Assembly: GCA_029844215.1 (NCBI GenBank)
Contig: CM056731.1
Coordinates: 78,078,992-78,142,991, forward strand
Source: Przewalskia tangutica
Taxonomy: Eukaryota; Streptophyta; Magnoliopsida; Solanales; Solanaceae
Reading direction: 5' to 3'
DNA: 64,000 nt
In this document: piece after piece, positions 11,670 to 22,879 of the stretch
How the letters are laid out: each line of letters begins with the position of its first letter
Position numbering within the stretch: the stretch's first letter is position 1
Notes under the pieces: model-generated
The model's input: the letters and a program-made list of their open reading frames with translations, nothing else
The model's database searches: none
What the model was told of the DNA's origin: nothing
Made by a program: the position numbers and the translations under genes

Positions 11670-12469
11670 CTTTTGTCACGACTAACTCGGCCCGTGGATC
11701 GTGCCTTACCGGGCACCCTAGTGACACAACATCGAGTAATCGGAACATAAAACCACAACATGAAGTAACAAGAAACGCATACAGCTTATCTTTAGAAAAC
11801 TTTGCCTTTCAGATATATAAATAACAACTTTACAAATGAACGCTTTAATCCTTTTACAACCCCGCCACAACAGCATTACATGCACTTCTAAGAATGATAC
11901 GACAACAATGGCGGACAGGCCCCGCCAAACCCCGAATGTAAACACTTACTACGACAGTGGAACTATACCATCGATAAGCCTCGAGAAACGGAGCTTCCCA
12001 CACGCCGATCTGTGATCACGAGAGCTAGGATCAACGATCGCGTACTCAACTCGCGGATGAACGCAGCCTCAAGGAGGTCGACAACAAAAATTTAGTATGT
12101 GAAACTAAAAAAATCAGAATTGAAATCATAATAGTCTATAAAGCAGAGACATGTATGATAACCAAACTACGCTCACAATAAATAAGCGATATGTCACGTC
12201 GTGGACTCACGCCTCAAAGTCATCACTCAAATATAACTATGGGTCTCGTGCCCATAACATCAATCATGCCCGTGGAATACCTTCCTCACCGCCTATGATA
12301 GAAAAGCACCAAGGAATACACATGATCACCGTGTCCCACCGTGTCCAAATAAAACCGCATGGTAAGACGAAGGCATAGCCGACTACTAACACCCACGCAC
12401 CAACAAGGTCATGAATCAGATCATAAGATCTCGCTCTGCATCATTACATGATCAAAGCCGCCACTTGCC

Positions 12470-12710
12470 CGCAGATTCGATGCGCGCCTAGTCCTCGAAC
12501 TTCCGCAGCCCGCATAGCCAATCTCATCGCCCGCATGAGGCATTCCCGCATCGAGGGTAGCTACTCCCGCATCGCCCCGACTTTCGAGTCCGCATGCCAC
12601 GCGACCGCATGCCCATAAAGGACGATACTAACTCGAACTCTCGTAGCTCCGCGATAGGCCCTCGTGACCCGCATGAGGTATCTCGAATCATAGGTCCATC
12701 GACCGCCCGA
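12470..12710 (-). repeat. R3 right LTR tandem array
   Basis: Second copy of the R3 array, with the same CCGCATGAGG and CATCGAGGGTAGCTACTCCC units, shortened by several small deletions relative to 6525-6790. Confidence 0.55.
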
Positions 12711-14734
12711 AGTCTACCCCAGACGGAGGGCGCTTTAACCCCTAATCATCTCAAGAGATGAATGCCACAATACTATCATAACGACTGATAGTTAATAAGC
12801 ACAATCAAGGGAAACCCCCTTTACACAACCATCACAAGATACTAACACACGTAGCATCCTAACACGTTTACTTATCAAAGCAACAAGAAAGTATTACAAG
12901 ACTATCACAAACCAACACAATCAAGTTGTTCACACAAGGTACTTTCTACTATACGATTAACAAGATCGGGTTTTTATCCCCAAAGTACTTTATACATTAA
13001 ATCTTTAAAAGATACGTTACTCCACAAAGAAACCATCAATACCCGTAGTATATGAACATAGAGTGATTATCTTTTTAAAGTAACTCAATTACTCCTCTAT
13101 GTAAAATCAAGTAGTAACATTCTTTTCCAATGTTCAAGTTTGCCTAATTTCCAATGTTCAAGTTTGCCTAATTTCCAATGTTCAAGTTTCTCATTTTAGA
13201 ACGGTTTCGTAGTTCATAGTCTTATTCATTTAAGAATATAGTTCTCCTTTAAACATCTGAGAAACCTAAGCCCTATATGTGAGTAGGATATTCTTGTTTA
13301 TAATAATCTTATTACTGAAATCATGATCTAGAAATATCATTTTGTCTCATCTTAGCTTCATGCAGATGGAAGTTTCATCGGTTTTTAAAAATACTTAATT
13401 AGTCAAAACATTTCCTTTTATTAACGCTGCAGTTGGTTTGTCGATACACATTCGATTTCCAAATCAAGAAACATTCTTAAGCCGTTATACCTAACTTCCC
13501 ATAAAGCCGTGATAACTCTTAAGTTTTCAAACACCAAGTATTACTTCTCCTTTCAAAATGATTCAAGAATCTTTTGAAATACTTCAAGTTCTTTATTAAC
13601 ATATAACAAGCCAGTTATAGTTCAAATCAGTTACCTTTTAAAACCCACATGTATTTTCTAACCAACATAAAGCTGTTATAAACAACTTCCCATAAAGCCG
13701 TTATAACACTTTATGTTTACACCAGTCAAATACATTTAGCACATGTACGTCTACCGTACTACATAGTTCACACATATCATGCTAGAAGAGATAGGAAGAG
13801 GTTCACATACCTCGCGACGAGTATCGACTAATAGCAAAACACTCCAACCGTCGGCTACTCCTGCTAAGCAGATCGCGCCATACGTAGTACTTCCACCTAT
13901 AAGGCCACAAGGCGCTTTATTAACATTCTGTGTCGATCGTAGAACTTTCTACGTAAATTTCGAAGACTCTCCCCGCAACAACAGAAATCTCCTCCTCTAT
14001 CGAGGCCTGATACCAAGCCAACCAGTGGGTTATACATATAACCCGAACGGGTAAAAGTCTACGCCACAGTACTACAACACAAGTCAACTGTAATACACCC
14101 CTATGTAATTACAGTCGATTCTGGGCCAGCTTAAGTCAAAAGACATTGCCAACTAACTACGTTCAGTACTATATATAGTATACTTCAACTATATATTCAA
14201 ACAACATGTAATTTCCAATTACAATAGAGGGACAAGATATTTACCTCGATAAGCCCATAATTATCCAAGTATAAAGTCGATCCCGGCTATCGCTTAGCTC
14301 CAACTCCGTGCGCTCCAACCCGCCTCCAACTACCCTTAGAAGTTCTAACCAACTTCTACATACTACTCCAACTAACCATGGAGATTTTCCTTAGGGTTTC
14401 GGTTTGGTGACTGACGGAAGTATAATAGTATTTTCTGGGCTTTTTGTATAGGTATAACCTTAGAATACTACAAGGTATAAGGCTAAGGTAATTTGGGCAT
14501 TATAACAATACTTTGGAGAGTATTTCTACACCACAAAGTGGTATTATACGAAAGCAACAAGCAGTGTGGGTGTATACCCTCGGCCTACCCCACAAGTGGG
14601 GTACTCGCCAAGGGGGAGGGGTACACTCGGCTAGCACCCCAGAGGGGGTGCTCTCGGCCGAACTCACACGTTTATGGAGAAGGCTCTCAAGACTGAGGCA
14701 TTTTTGGATGAAGAAGTCTTCAACCTTAGAGGGG

Positions 14735-14742
14735 TATTTATA
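14735..14742 (-). promoter_or_regulatory. R3 right (5') LTR TATA box
   Basis: TATTTATA on the plus strand. As the 5' LTR this would be the copy driving the genomic transcript. Confidence 0.55.
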
Positions 14743-15145
14743 GCACAAGCCAAGGCCAACCAATGGCCAAGATCTAGCCAAGTGCCTAGCAAGTGTAGGC
14801 CAAGATCTTGCCAAGTGCACACTAGCCAACTAGCACAAAATATCCTACCAACCTCGACCAAAACGGGCCAACCCAATCGCCCACTTCACCGCCCAAGACG
14901 CTTCCAATGAGAGGTGCCAAGTGGCGCCTCTTGTTGGTCCACAATGTTTCGCCTCTCGGAAAAATCCGCAAAAATTAAAAATGACATAGCCGAAATTCCC
15001 TACGAAAGTCGTGGAAAACGCTTTCATTTAAAAACGACTCTAATCGGGTGTTATGCACAAAATTTAATTCGCCAAGCCAACTTCACAAGTTCAAATTTTT
15101 CACGCACGCCCCACGCATATACCGGAAATACGGTATAACAAATTT

Positions 15146-15280
15146 TGTAATACTTTCTTGTCGGTTTGATAAAGTGAACATGTTATGATGCTACGTGTGT
15201 TAGTATCTTGTGATGTTTGTGTAAGGGGGTTATTCTTGTTGTGCTTACGTTGTTTAATGACAAGCCCGTTGTACTGGTAT
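15146..15280 (+). repeat. R1 LTR, third fragment
   Basis: GTAATACTTTCTTG onward continues R1 after R3; the same stretch is uninterrupted in R4 at 17412. It ends GGTAT, where R4 begins. The rest of R1 must lie right of the window. Confidence 0.75.
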
Positions 15281-15600
15281 TGTTACACCCCGTAGTTCCA
15301 GAGTATGTATATGAGGACGTACGTACGAGAATTCGACATAAAAATTGCAAAGGAAGAAAGATGTGATTTTTCGACGGAAAAGTTTCCGGATTTTACGAAG
15401 GAAAAAGGTTTTTTATTGAGAATTGGATTCTCAACTTTGGTATTTAAGACTTTAAGAATATTTGAAAATTATGGAATTTTATTTCCGGAATTGGTCACGT
15501 GGGGCCCGCGGAGGAATTTACGGTTGTAGGGCCCACTTTATTTTCGAAATTTGTGGCATTACGGATATTTTCGGAAGATGAAATATTTTGGACGAGTAGG

Positions 15601-15620
15601 AGGGCGACACATGGCACCCC
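15601..15620 (+). promoter_or_regulatory. R4 upstream box
   Basis: The stretch AGGGCGACAC followed by ATGGCACCCC lies about 190 bp upstream of TATAAATA. It is the R4 version of the palindromic box, with imperfect arms. Confidence 0.35.
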
Positions 15621-15806
15621 ATGTGGCCCTATGGCCGAAAGTTAGGGGGGCCTTGGACGTTTTTGAGACATGTGGCTAGCCACATGTCTCATTGTTGTGG
15701 TGGACACATGTCTCCAAGTTGTGGTGGACATTTGGTTGGAAGAACCCACACACACTTGGCCCAATCTTGACCACACACTTACTATGATCTTGGCCCTTGA
15801 TTTCTC

Positions 15807-15814
15807 TATAAATA
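15807..15814 (+). promoter_or_regulatory. R4 LTR TATA box
   Basis: TATAAATA followed by CCCCCTTGTTACAAGACTT, in the arrangement seen in the other LTRs. Confidence 0.6.
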
Positions 15815-17574
15815 CCCCCTTGTTACAAGACTTATTTCATCCAACACTTGAGAGTTTTCAAGACTTGAAATACTCTCTCCCCTCTCCTTGTGGTTCTCGG
15901 TTTTAAGCCCTCCCCCTTAGCCAAAAGTTGTCCAAAAATCCTTAAACTTATAAGTGTTCTTCCTTAGGGTGTTAGGAAGATTATGTACCAAGAGTTGGAA
16001 AATATTTCACACCCCTAGCCCTAGAATCCCCCCCTTGGCCGAAACTTGCCATGGTTTAAGCCTAAGTGTTCTTCACTTTGAGTTGAAGTGTTAAGAAGTT
16101 GTTTAGAAACTTCTAAGGGTTGCTTGGAGCGGTTGAGCGTTAGGAATGGAGCTAAACGTTGCTCAGATCGACTTATAAATCTTGGATAATTTTGGGCTTA
16201 TCGAGGTAATGATCTTTATCCCCCTATTGTAATTGGAGATTACATGTTGTAGTAATATATAATTGAGTATATGATTTATGGAAGGATGATTAAAAAGAAT
16301 TGAACTGTATTTACATTGGACTGTATTTACAGTAGACTTGTAGTATTATTGTAGGGCAAAATTGTACACGTCCGGTTAGACGTGTAGTTCCCTCTTAGTT
16401 GTTGGTTTGCAGTGGCCTTGATAGGAGGTTATTTATGTGATTTCGGTGTGCCAATTTTCCGTAGAATATGGAACCCGGTACTTAGAAATATTCTACGGGA
16501 TCTAGAAGTTAATAAACGCTTTTATGGCCATTATAGGTTCAAGATTACGAGTAGCGTATTCTACTCAAGGGTGGAAAAGGCTAGCAGGGTTATAGTACGT
16601 TGGAGCATTTTGCTAATTGTCGATAATCGTCGCGAGGTATGTGAACCTCTTCCTATCCTTTCTAGCATGATTATTTTGAAATATATATATAGTGCGTAGA
16701 CGCTACAGGTGTTTAAAGGAATTTGAGATGCCTTTTGTGTCCTTGACTTGATTCCAAAGTTAAGTGACTTGTTATGAAATATTAAGGACTTGAATTATGT
16801 TAAAAAGTTGTAAAACCTCATTCATGAGTAATGGGTGTGTGGTCTTTTAAAGAATAAAGTTATCTTGATTTCGAAAATGAGAATAGTTGTCCTTGGTTGG
16901 TTTAAAACATAAAGGGTTATAATAGCTTTATGAGAAGTTATTTATAACGACTTTATGAAAACAAAAGAATGATTTATCATTGGATTTAAAATAATAACTT
17001 GGCATTTTAAAAGTTGGAGGTTGGTTTCCTTAAAAGATATGATTTAAAGATTAAGAGACTGATTTTTGGAAGAAAAGAGACTTGACTTATAAACAACTTG
17101 ATTTTGGGAAAGGAGAAGTAACTTGATTTAATGGTATAGGTTACTTGTTTTTAAAAGAGTAAGACACTTGGTTTAAAAAGTATATTGCTACTTGACTTTA
17201 AAAAGGGAAAAGTGTCTTTGTTTTAAAGGAAGGCATGGTTTTGTCTTAAAATGGTTTAAAAAGGAAGGCATGCTTTTGTCTTAAGATTGGTTTAAAAAGA
17301 AGGTATGGAAATTGTTTTGGTTTACTTAAAAGATAGTTACTCTATTTTGATACTACGGGTATCGTGTGACTTTTGTGTGAGTAACTTGACTATGTTGGCT
17401 TGTGATAGCCTTGTAATACTTTCTTGTTGGTTTGATAAGTAAACATGTTATGACGCTACGTGTGTTAGTGTCTTGTGACGTTTGTGTAAAGGGGTTTTCT
17501 TGTTGTGCTTATGTTGTTTAACGATAAGCAGTTATGCTGGTATTATATCACTTACCCCCCTGACTTGTTATGCC

Positions 17575-17815
17575 GAGGGTTAGCCGCCCCCGATGCGAAG
17601 AATACCTCATGCGGGTCTATGTGACCTACGCGAGTCATGGAGCTCCGTGATTATCACTCCGCGTGTTACGCCGACGCGAGGAATACCTCATGCGTCCGGT
17701 GACTATGCGAAATGCGGAGTCCAGGATGATGCCGGGTTAGCTACCCCGACGCGAGAATACCTACGCGACCTAGGTGGTCTATGCGCGATCGCGGAGTTCC
17801 GGATTAGGCTCGCAT
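17575..17815 (+). repeat. R4 tandem array (GCGAGGAATACCTC units)
   Basis: Three to four imperfect units around GCGAAGAATACCTCATGCG; GAGG-AATA-CCTC is a short inverted repeat. Related units occur in R7 at 36884-37066 and, altered, in R9. Confidence 0.6.
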
Positions 17816-19307
17816 AATGATACTACGGGCGATCGCCTTGCTTCGATCATTAGCGGCCTAGAAAAGACCCGTTACGTTATATCTATTTTACTCTTGTTTA
17901 TGTTGTGGCACTATGTGCAGTTAATTGGTTGTTCGTACGTATTTTTAATTGGTTTTAAAATGTTATGATTTTATTTCAAGATTTCACATACTTGGTACTG
18001 CCAGATCGACCTTCGCCGAAGCGTTATGCCGCAGTAGGTACACGATTGTTGATCTCGCCATAGATCACAGCCGTTGGGAAGCTCCGTTTCCGAGGCTTAT
18101 TCGTATAGTCCTCGCCGTTGTAGTACTACATTCGTGGTATGGCGGAACCTCGTCCGTCGTTGTTGTTATAATATTCTTATAGTCCTGTAATCGCTGTAAG
18201 GTGGTTTGTAAAGGATGTAACTGTTCAAGTTTTTATTTATATATACAGAAAGGTGACCATTTTTGTCACGACCCAATCTCGGGCCCGCGACTGGTGCCTT
18301 ACCCCGGGCACCCTAGTGATAACAACATCAGAGAAAATCAGCGGAAATAAAATTTAAACAGGAAACAAGAGACAACATAAGAAAACAGGCTAACCAAAAC
18401 GGTTACCTTCATGTATATACATATAATCAACAGTTAAAATCCTTTACAACCCCGCCCACAACAAAGATTACTGCACTTAAGAATGTAACAACAACTATGA
18501 CGGACATGCGCGCCATACCCTCGAATGTACAAGTATCTACAATGACAGGACTATACCAAAAGATAAGCCTCCGAGAAACGGAGCTTCCCAACGCCGAATC
18601 GCGATCCTATGGCGATGATCAACAATCGGTGTACCTCTACTGCGGCATGAATGCAGCCACCAAGCGAGGTCGATAACAGTACCAAGTATGTGAAACTGAA
18701 AATATCAGAATGAAATCACATTTCATCATTTTATAAAACCATTTCGCAATAAGTAAAAAGTTAGGTCAAGTAAGGACGATATCCCCAAAATGATCACTCA
18801 CACATAACTATGGGTCTCACGCCATAATATCAATCATGCCTGGAACTCATTCTCATCGCGGCAGCACATGATGTAAAACAACACCCATATGTGAACTCGA
18901 ACACTAGATCTCCGCTGCAAGGCTATCAAACCGACGCCAAGTAGAATAGCCAACTACCACCAAGGCTAGTCATAAAACTTCACTGCAAGGTACTAAGCCA
19001 ACTACAGTTCCTAAACCACCACGCGAATCGCCGAGGCAAGTATCTAAAGCTAGCGCACAATAGCCTACCGTCTCACGAGATATGACCGTGGAAAGTATCT
19101 TAAGCTATCTACGAGCCCGATACACGAAATGACCGTAACAAGTATCTAAAGTGTATCAGAACCACATGTACAAATCAAGCCCGTGATCGCCGTCACCGCG
19201 GCAAGCTTCATGGATTAGCGGTCCATGGACTAACAACATAACTCTCACAATGACCGCATGCCCAAGATCTTACTCCGGTATAAGCATGGCCATAAAACCA
19301 TCCTATC

Positions 19308-19481
19308 GACGCATACCCGGGCCACCCATCGTCGTGATGTCCAAAGGAAATAACAAGATAATACTCAAAGCCGACGATACCGTGGCCACCCATCATGTCA
19401 AGATGTCCAAAAAGAGATAACAAGATAATACTCAAAGTGGACGATACCCATGGACCATCCAACGTGTCGATGTCCAAACAA
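19308..19481 (-). repeat. R5 left LTR array, three 69-70 bp units
   Basis: Units run from GACGCATACC through GGCCACCCATC and end at ATAATACTCAAAG. The better-preserved second copy is at 33272-33463. A looser array of AAGTATCTAAAGC and AAGCCAACTAC motifs lies just before it (about 18895-19160). Confidence 0.75.
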
Positions 19482-20859
19482 TCAATCGATAGCCGCCTCC
19501 CGAGAGACACAGAGTACGTAATCAAACACTTGCACAACAAAGGCTATCACAACAAGCATAAGCAAGTTCAACGATTTTCATTTTATGTCAACAATCCGGT
19601 TTCAACCCCAAAATACTACCTACTTTCATTCTTTTAAAAGACCTCTTTACGTAAAAGCCACACGATACTAATACTCGTAGTATCAAAACACGTTTCCTTT
19701 TCAAACCAAATTACTTCACTTTCGTAAAAATCTTTACAAGACTTTTAAAATCAAGTACTCTATACTTTTTAAACCAAGTGCTTTTCTTTTAAAACAACAT
19801 CAAGTATACTCTTTAAAACTCAAATAACTTACTCTTTTCAAAACAAGTAACCTATACTTAAATCAAGTTACTTCTCCTTTCCCAAAATCAAGTTATTAGC
19901 TTTCAAAATCAAATCTTTCTTTTATTTTCATAAAGTCGTTATAACTAACTTCCCATAAAGCCATTATAACACTTTATGTTTTAAACAAACAAAATTCATT
20001 TCACACACGTACGTCTACCGTACTATATAGTTCACAACAATCATGCTCAAGAGTATAGGAAGAATCACATACCTCTTCGGCTTAATCCACAAGCCAAGTC
20101 GAGTATGCCGCGCATAGAAGATCCACCTATAATATTCACAATACATCTATCAACTTCTAGTTTTCTTCGTAGCATATTCTAAGTAAACAGTTCCTTATTC
20201 TACGGAAAATTCGGCAGCACCTCCCCCGCCGCAATCACATAAATAACCTCCCCCTAACAAGGCCTGCTACCAAGCCAACAACCCCAAGGGGATTACACGT
20301 CTAACCGGACGTGTTCAATTCTGCTTCACAAATATACCACACAAGTTCATCAGAATACAAATCCAATGTAAATACAGTTCAATCCTTTATAATAATCCTT
20401 CCAATATATCTTATACTCAATTCTAAACTACTACAATATGTAATATCCAATTACAATAGGGGGACATAGATCATTACCTCGATAAGCCCAAAATTATCCA
20501 AGATTATAAGTCGATCCTGAGAAATGTTTAGCTCCAACTCCTTACGCTCCAACCCACTCCAAGCGACCCTTAGAAGTTTCTAAACAACTTCTCTTAACAC
20601 TTCAAACAAGTTATGAAGATTTTTCTAGTGTTTCGTTTTGCGACTATTGGAATAGAGTAGTATTTCCGGGCTCCTAGTATTGAAATAACTTTGGAATACA
20701 ACTAGGGATACTAGGCTAAGGTATTTGGGATTATACTACAATACTTGAAGTATTTTCTACACAAGTGGGGGAGGTGGACGAAATCAACTACAAAGGGATG
20801 GGATATTTTGCATTGGAAAGCTTAAGCGTGGATGAAGAATAAGTCTAGCATTAAGGGGG

Positions 20860-20867
20860 TATTTATA
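20860..20867 (-). promoter_or_regulatory. R5 left LTR TATA box
   Basis: TATTTATA on the plus strand, TATAAATA in the element direction, about 170 bp downstream of the CACGTG box. Confidence 0.55.
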
Positions 20868-21033
20868 GAGAATTCAAGGGTCAAGATCTTAGCAAGTGTG
20901 TGGTCAAGATTGGGCCATGTGTGTGTGGGTCCCACCACACCACATGGCCAACGAAATCATATCCAGTTGTCATGGCCATTTCGCCAAGCGGACAAGTCGC
21001 AAGACACTCCTCCTCCACCGCCAGGTGCCACAT

Positions 21034-21051
21034 GGGTGACACGTGTCGCCC
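21034..21051 (-). promoter_or_regulatory. R5 palindromic box containing CACGTG
   Basis: GGGTGACACGTGTCGCCC, an almost perfect palindrome (one mismatched pair) centred on CACGTG. Binding by a G-box factor is an inference from the core alone. Confidence 0.45.
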
Positions 21052-21368
21052 CTACTGGCCCAAAATATTTCGTCTTCCAAAATATCCAAAATATCGAAAA
21101 TCTCAAAACAAAGCGGCCCCACAAAATCAGAATTTCTCCGTGGGCCCCACGTGACCATTTCTGAAAATAAAATCACAAAATTCTAATATAATCCAAGAAG
21201 TCCAAATACCATATCTGGGAATCCAATTCCCATTAACGAACCTTTTTCCTTCACAAAACCCGGAAACTTTTCCGTCGAAAAATCACATCTTTCTTTCTTT
21301 CCAAAATTTCTGTCGTATTCTCGTACGTAAGTCCTCACATACATACCCTGGAACTACGGGGTATAACA

Positions 21369-21407
21369 TTCTTCCCCCCTTAGAAACATTCATCCCGAAT
21401 GTTCCTT
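21369..21407 (-). other. R5 polypurine tract and hairpin
   Basis: TTCTTCCCCCCTTAG abuts the LTR. AACATTC and GAATGTT follow around ATCCC, the R5 form of the conserved stem next to the polypurine tract. Confidence 0.75.
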
Positions 21408-21550
21408 CTAAGTCTCCAAACGTACTTGCGCCGGTATAGTCTCCACTACTACACTTACAAAACTGATCATGCCACCAATGGCCAGAATATAACATGTGCG
21501 CAAAACTCAAATCCAAGCCAACGAGGAATCACCTCTAACATCTCAAAGAA

Positions 21551-21581
<31 letters not shown>

Positions 21582-22465
21582 ACCCATGGTCTAAAGGATA
21601 CTCCCTTCGCATCTTCACTTCACAAAAGAAATGATCACTTCCGTTCTCATAACACATGTTCGCTCCTTTTCTTACTCGTCGTACCCTTCTCATACACCTG
21701 AACTCTTTATATTATACGTACCACACTTCAGTCATCGCTTCAGTTTCCAAAACTTTGGAGTCACTACCTCCAAACTTGGTCATCTCACTAGCTTCAAATT
21801 CCTCTAAGGTCATCCCCGGCCTTCACGATCCGATTCTGGTCGAACGCATCCACGAACCCGTACGATGGTTACCTAAACTTGGGCCTAGTACCCTCGTGAC
21901 CTTATCACAAAGCGGGACCACCACAAATTGACCCCACCCCAATCCGGGCTGCGGGTTGACCCGCGATCTGGCCTCAACCCGACCCGCTATCGCGCCAAAC
22001 TCTTGTTCCCCGATCCGGAACAATCTTATCTATCAAGTCACGAAAAACTAGTGGTCTTCTTAGCTCAACTACCCTCTTACATTTCACACCACTCAGGGAC
22101 TTATCACACAAATATATCCCACGTATACTATGCACTCCAACAAAGGTTAACCATAAATCTTTCACTTAAAATGGCCTCGCATCTAAGATCTCAACTGTTA
22201 TCAAAATTCTAAGGCTCACAATCTCTATGTACCCAACTTCCCCTTTCAACTAACCATGTTTTCTAATCACAATTAACACAATGCTATCTGAACATAACAC
22301 TTAAAATATACTCATCTTATCACACATACTAATCTCTAGAGGTCGAGGATATACTGAAATCAAATAGGCGGTTCCAAGGACCGCTAGAAGTGGGAACTTC
22401 CACCACGACCCCTGCCACGGCCTGCCGGTGTATGAACATTCTGCCTAGCTATTGAAGGTGAAGAA
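21408..22465 (-). other. R5 noncoding interior block, with an A-run at 21549-21575
   Basis: No convincing coding frame. Similar to R3 (10180-10769) and to R6 (27040-27790, reversed). It includes GCGGG-TTGA-CCCGC near 21951 and a run of 27 A. The A-run has no flanking target duplication, so it is not taken as a LINE tail. The block ends at AAGAA (22461-22465), the target duplication of R6. Confidence 0.65.
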
Positions 22466-22679
22466 TGTTATACCCCGTATTTCCAGAGTATGTACGTGAG
22501 GGCGTACGTATAAAAATTTAAGCCTTAAGGTTTGGCAAGGATCGAAATTTGGGCACAAGTGCCGAAAAGAATCGTTTTTCGACGAAACGTTTTACTAAAC
22601 TTGCGAAGGGAAAAATACGGCTATGTCATTTTTAATTTTTGCGGATTTTTCCGAGAGACGAAACATTTTGGACCAACGG

Positions 22680-22701
22680 GAGGGTGACAAGTGTCACCCT
22701 C
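22680..22701 (+). promoter_or_regulatory. R6 perfect 10-bp palindromic box (5' LTR)
   Basis: GAGGGTGACA and TGTCACCCTC are exact inverted arms around AG. The box sits 171 bp upstream of TATAAATA. The same arrangement is found in R1 to R5 and R9 with altered arms. Confidence 0.5.
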
Positions 22702-22871
22702 ACATTGGACGTGAGGTTGGGCGGCAAGTTGGACGACTTGGGCTTGTAGTTGGTAGGATATTTTGTGCAAGTTGGTGTGGTAGATGGATAAGGTACACAT
22801 GGTTAAATCCTAGCCCTACACTTGTCTTACACTTGGATTGATCTTGGCCATTGGTTGGCCATTGCTTGACC

Positions 22872-22879
22872 TATAAATA
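22872..22879 (+). promoter_or_regulatory. R6 5' LTR TATA box
   Basis: TATAAATA followed by CCCCCCTTAG and then CTTCATCCAAAAATC. This is the best-placed promoter for the R6 transcript. Confidence 0.65.

Larger units (their letters stand above)
5719..15140 (-). mobile_element. R3, two-LTR Ty3/gypsy derivative with degenerate interior
   Basis: Left LTR 5719-9198 and right LTR 11674-15140 are closely similar and begin TGTCACGACY. The interior (2475 bp) has a primer-binding site at the right and a polypurine tract at the left, so the element reads right to left. Inside are a gag start and a zinc-knuckle region with the capsid core missing, a noncoding block shared with R5 and R6, and an integrase-tail remnant. 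It interrupts R1 between GATAGCCTT and GTAATACTTTC. The expected 5-bp duplication (GCCTT) is not clean on the right, where AATTTT is found. Confidence 0.88.
11674..15140 (-). repeat. R3 5' LTR (right), 3467 bp
   Basis: Runs from TGTCACGACTAACTCGG to CGGTATAACA. Closely similar to the left copy throughout. Holds the array at 12470-12710 and TATA at 14735-14742. Most visible differences from the left copy are short indels. Confidence 0.9.
15281..18263 (+). repeat. R4 LTR fragment (2983 bp), interrupted by R5
   Basis: Starts TGTTACACCCCGTAGTTCC directly after GGTAT of R1, so it is a plus-strand LTR inserted in R1. It has TATAAATA at 15807-15814, a GC-rich tandem array at 17575-17815 and the shared island TACTACGGGTATCGTGTGAC at 17350. 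It is cut near its 3' end by R5, before the expected GGTCGTGACA terminus. The remainder is beyond the window, so it cannot be told whether R4 is a solo LTR or part of a longer element. Confidence 0.85.
18264..21368 (-). repeat. R5 3' LTR (left), 3105 bp
   Basis: Runs from TGTCACGACCCAATCTCG to GGGGTATAACA. Contains a 69-70 bp tandem array (19308-19481), the palindrome GATACTA/TAGTATC at 19664-19684, TATA at 20860-20867 and a CACGTG box near 21040. Confidence 0.9.

Noticed and set aside
21399..21701. Open frame with a run of lysines
   Set aside because: The lysines come from the A-run; the frame has no support in R3 or R6.
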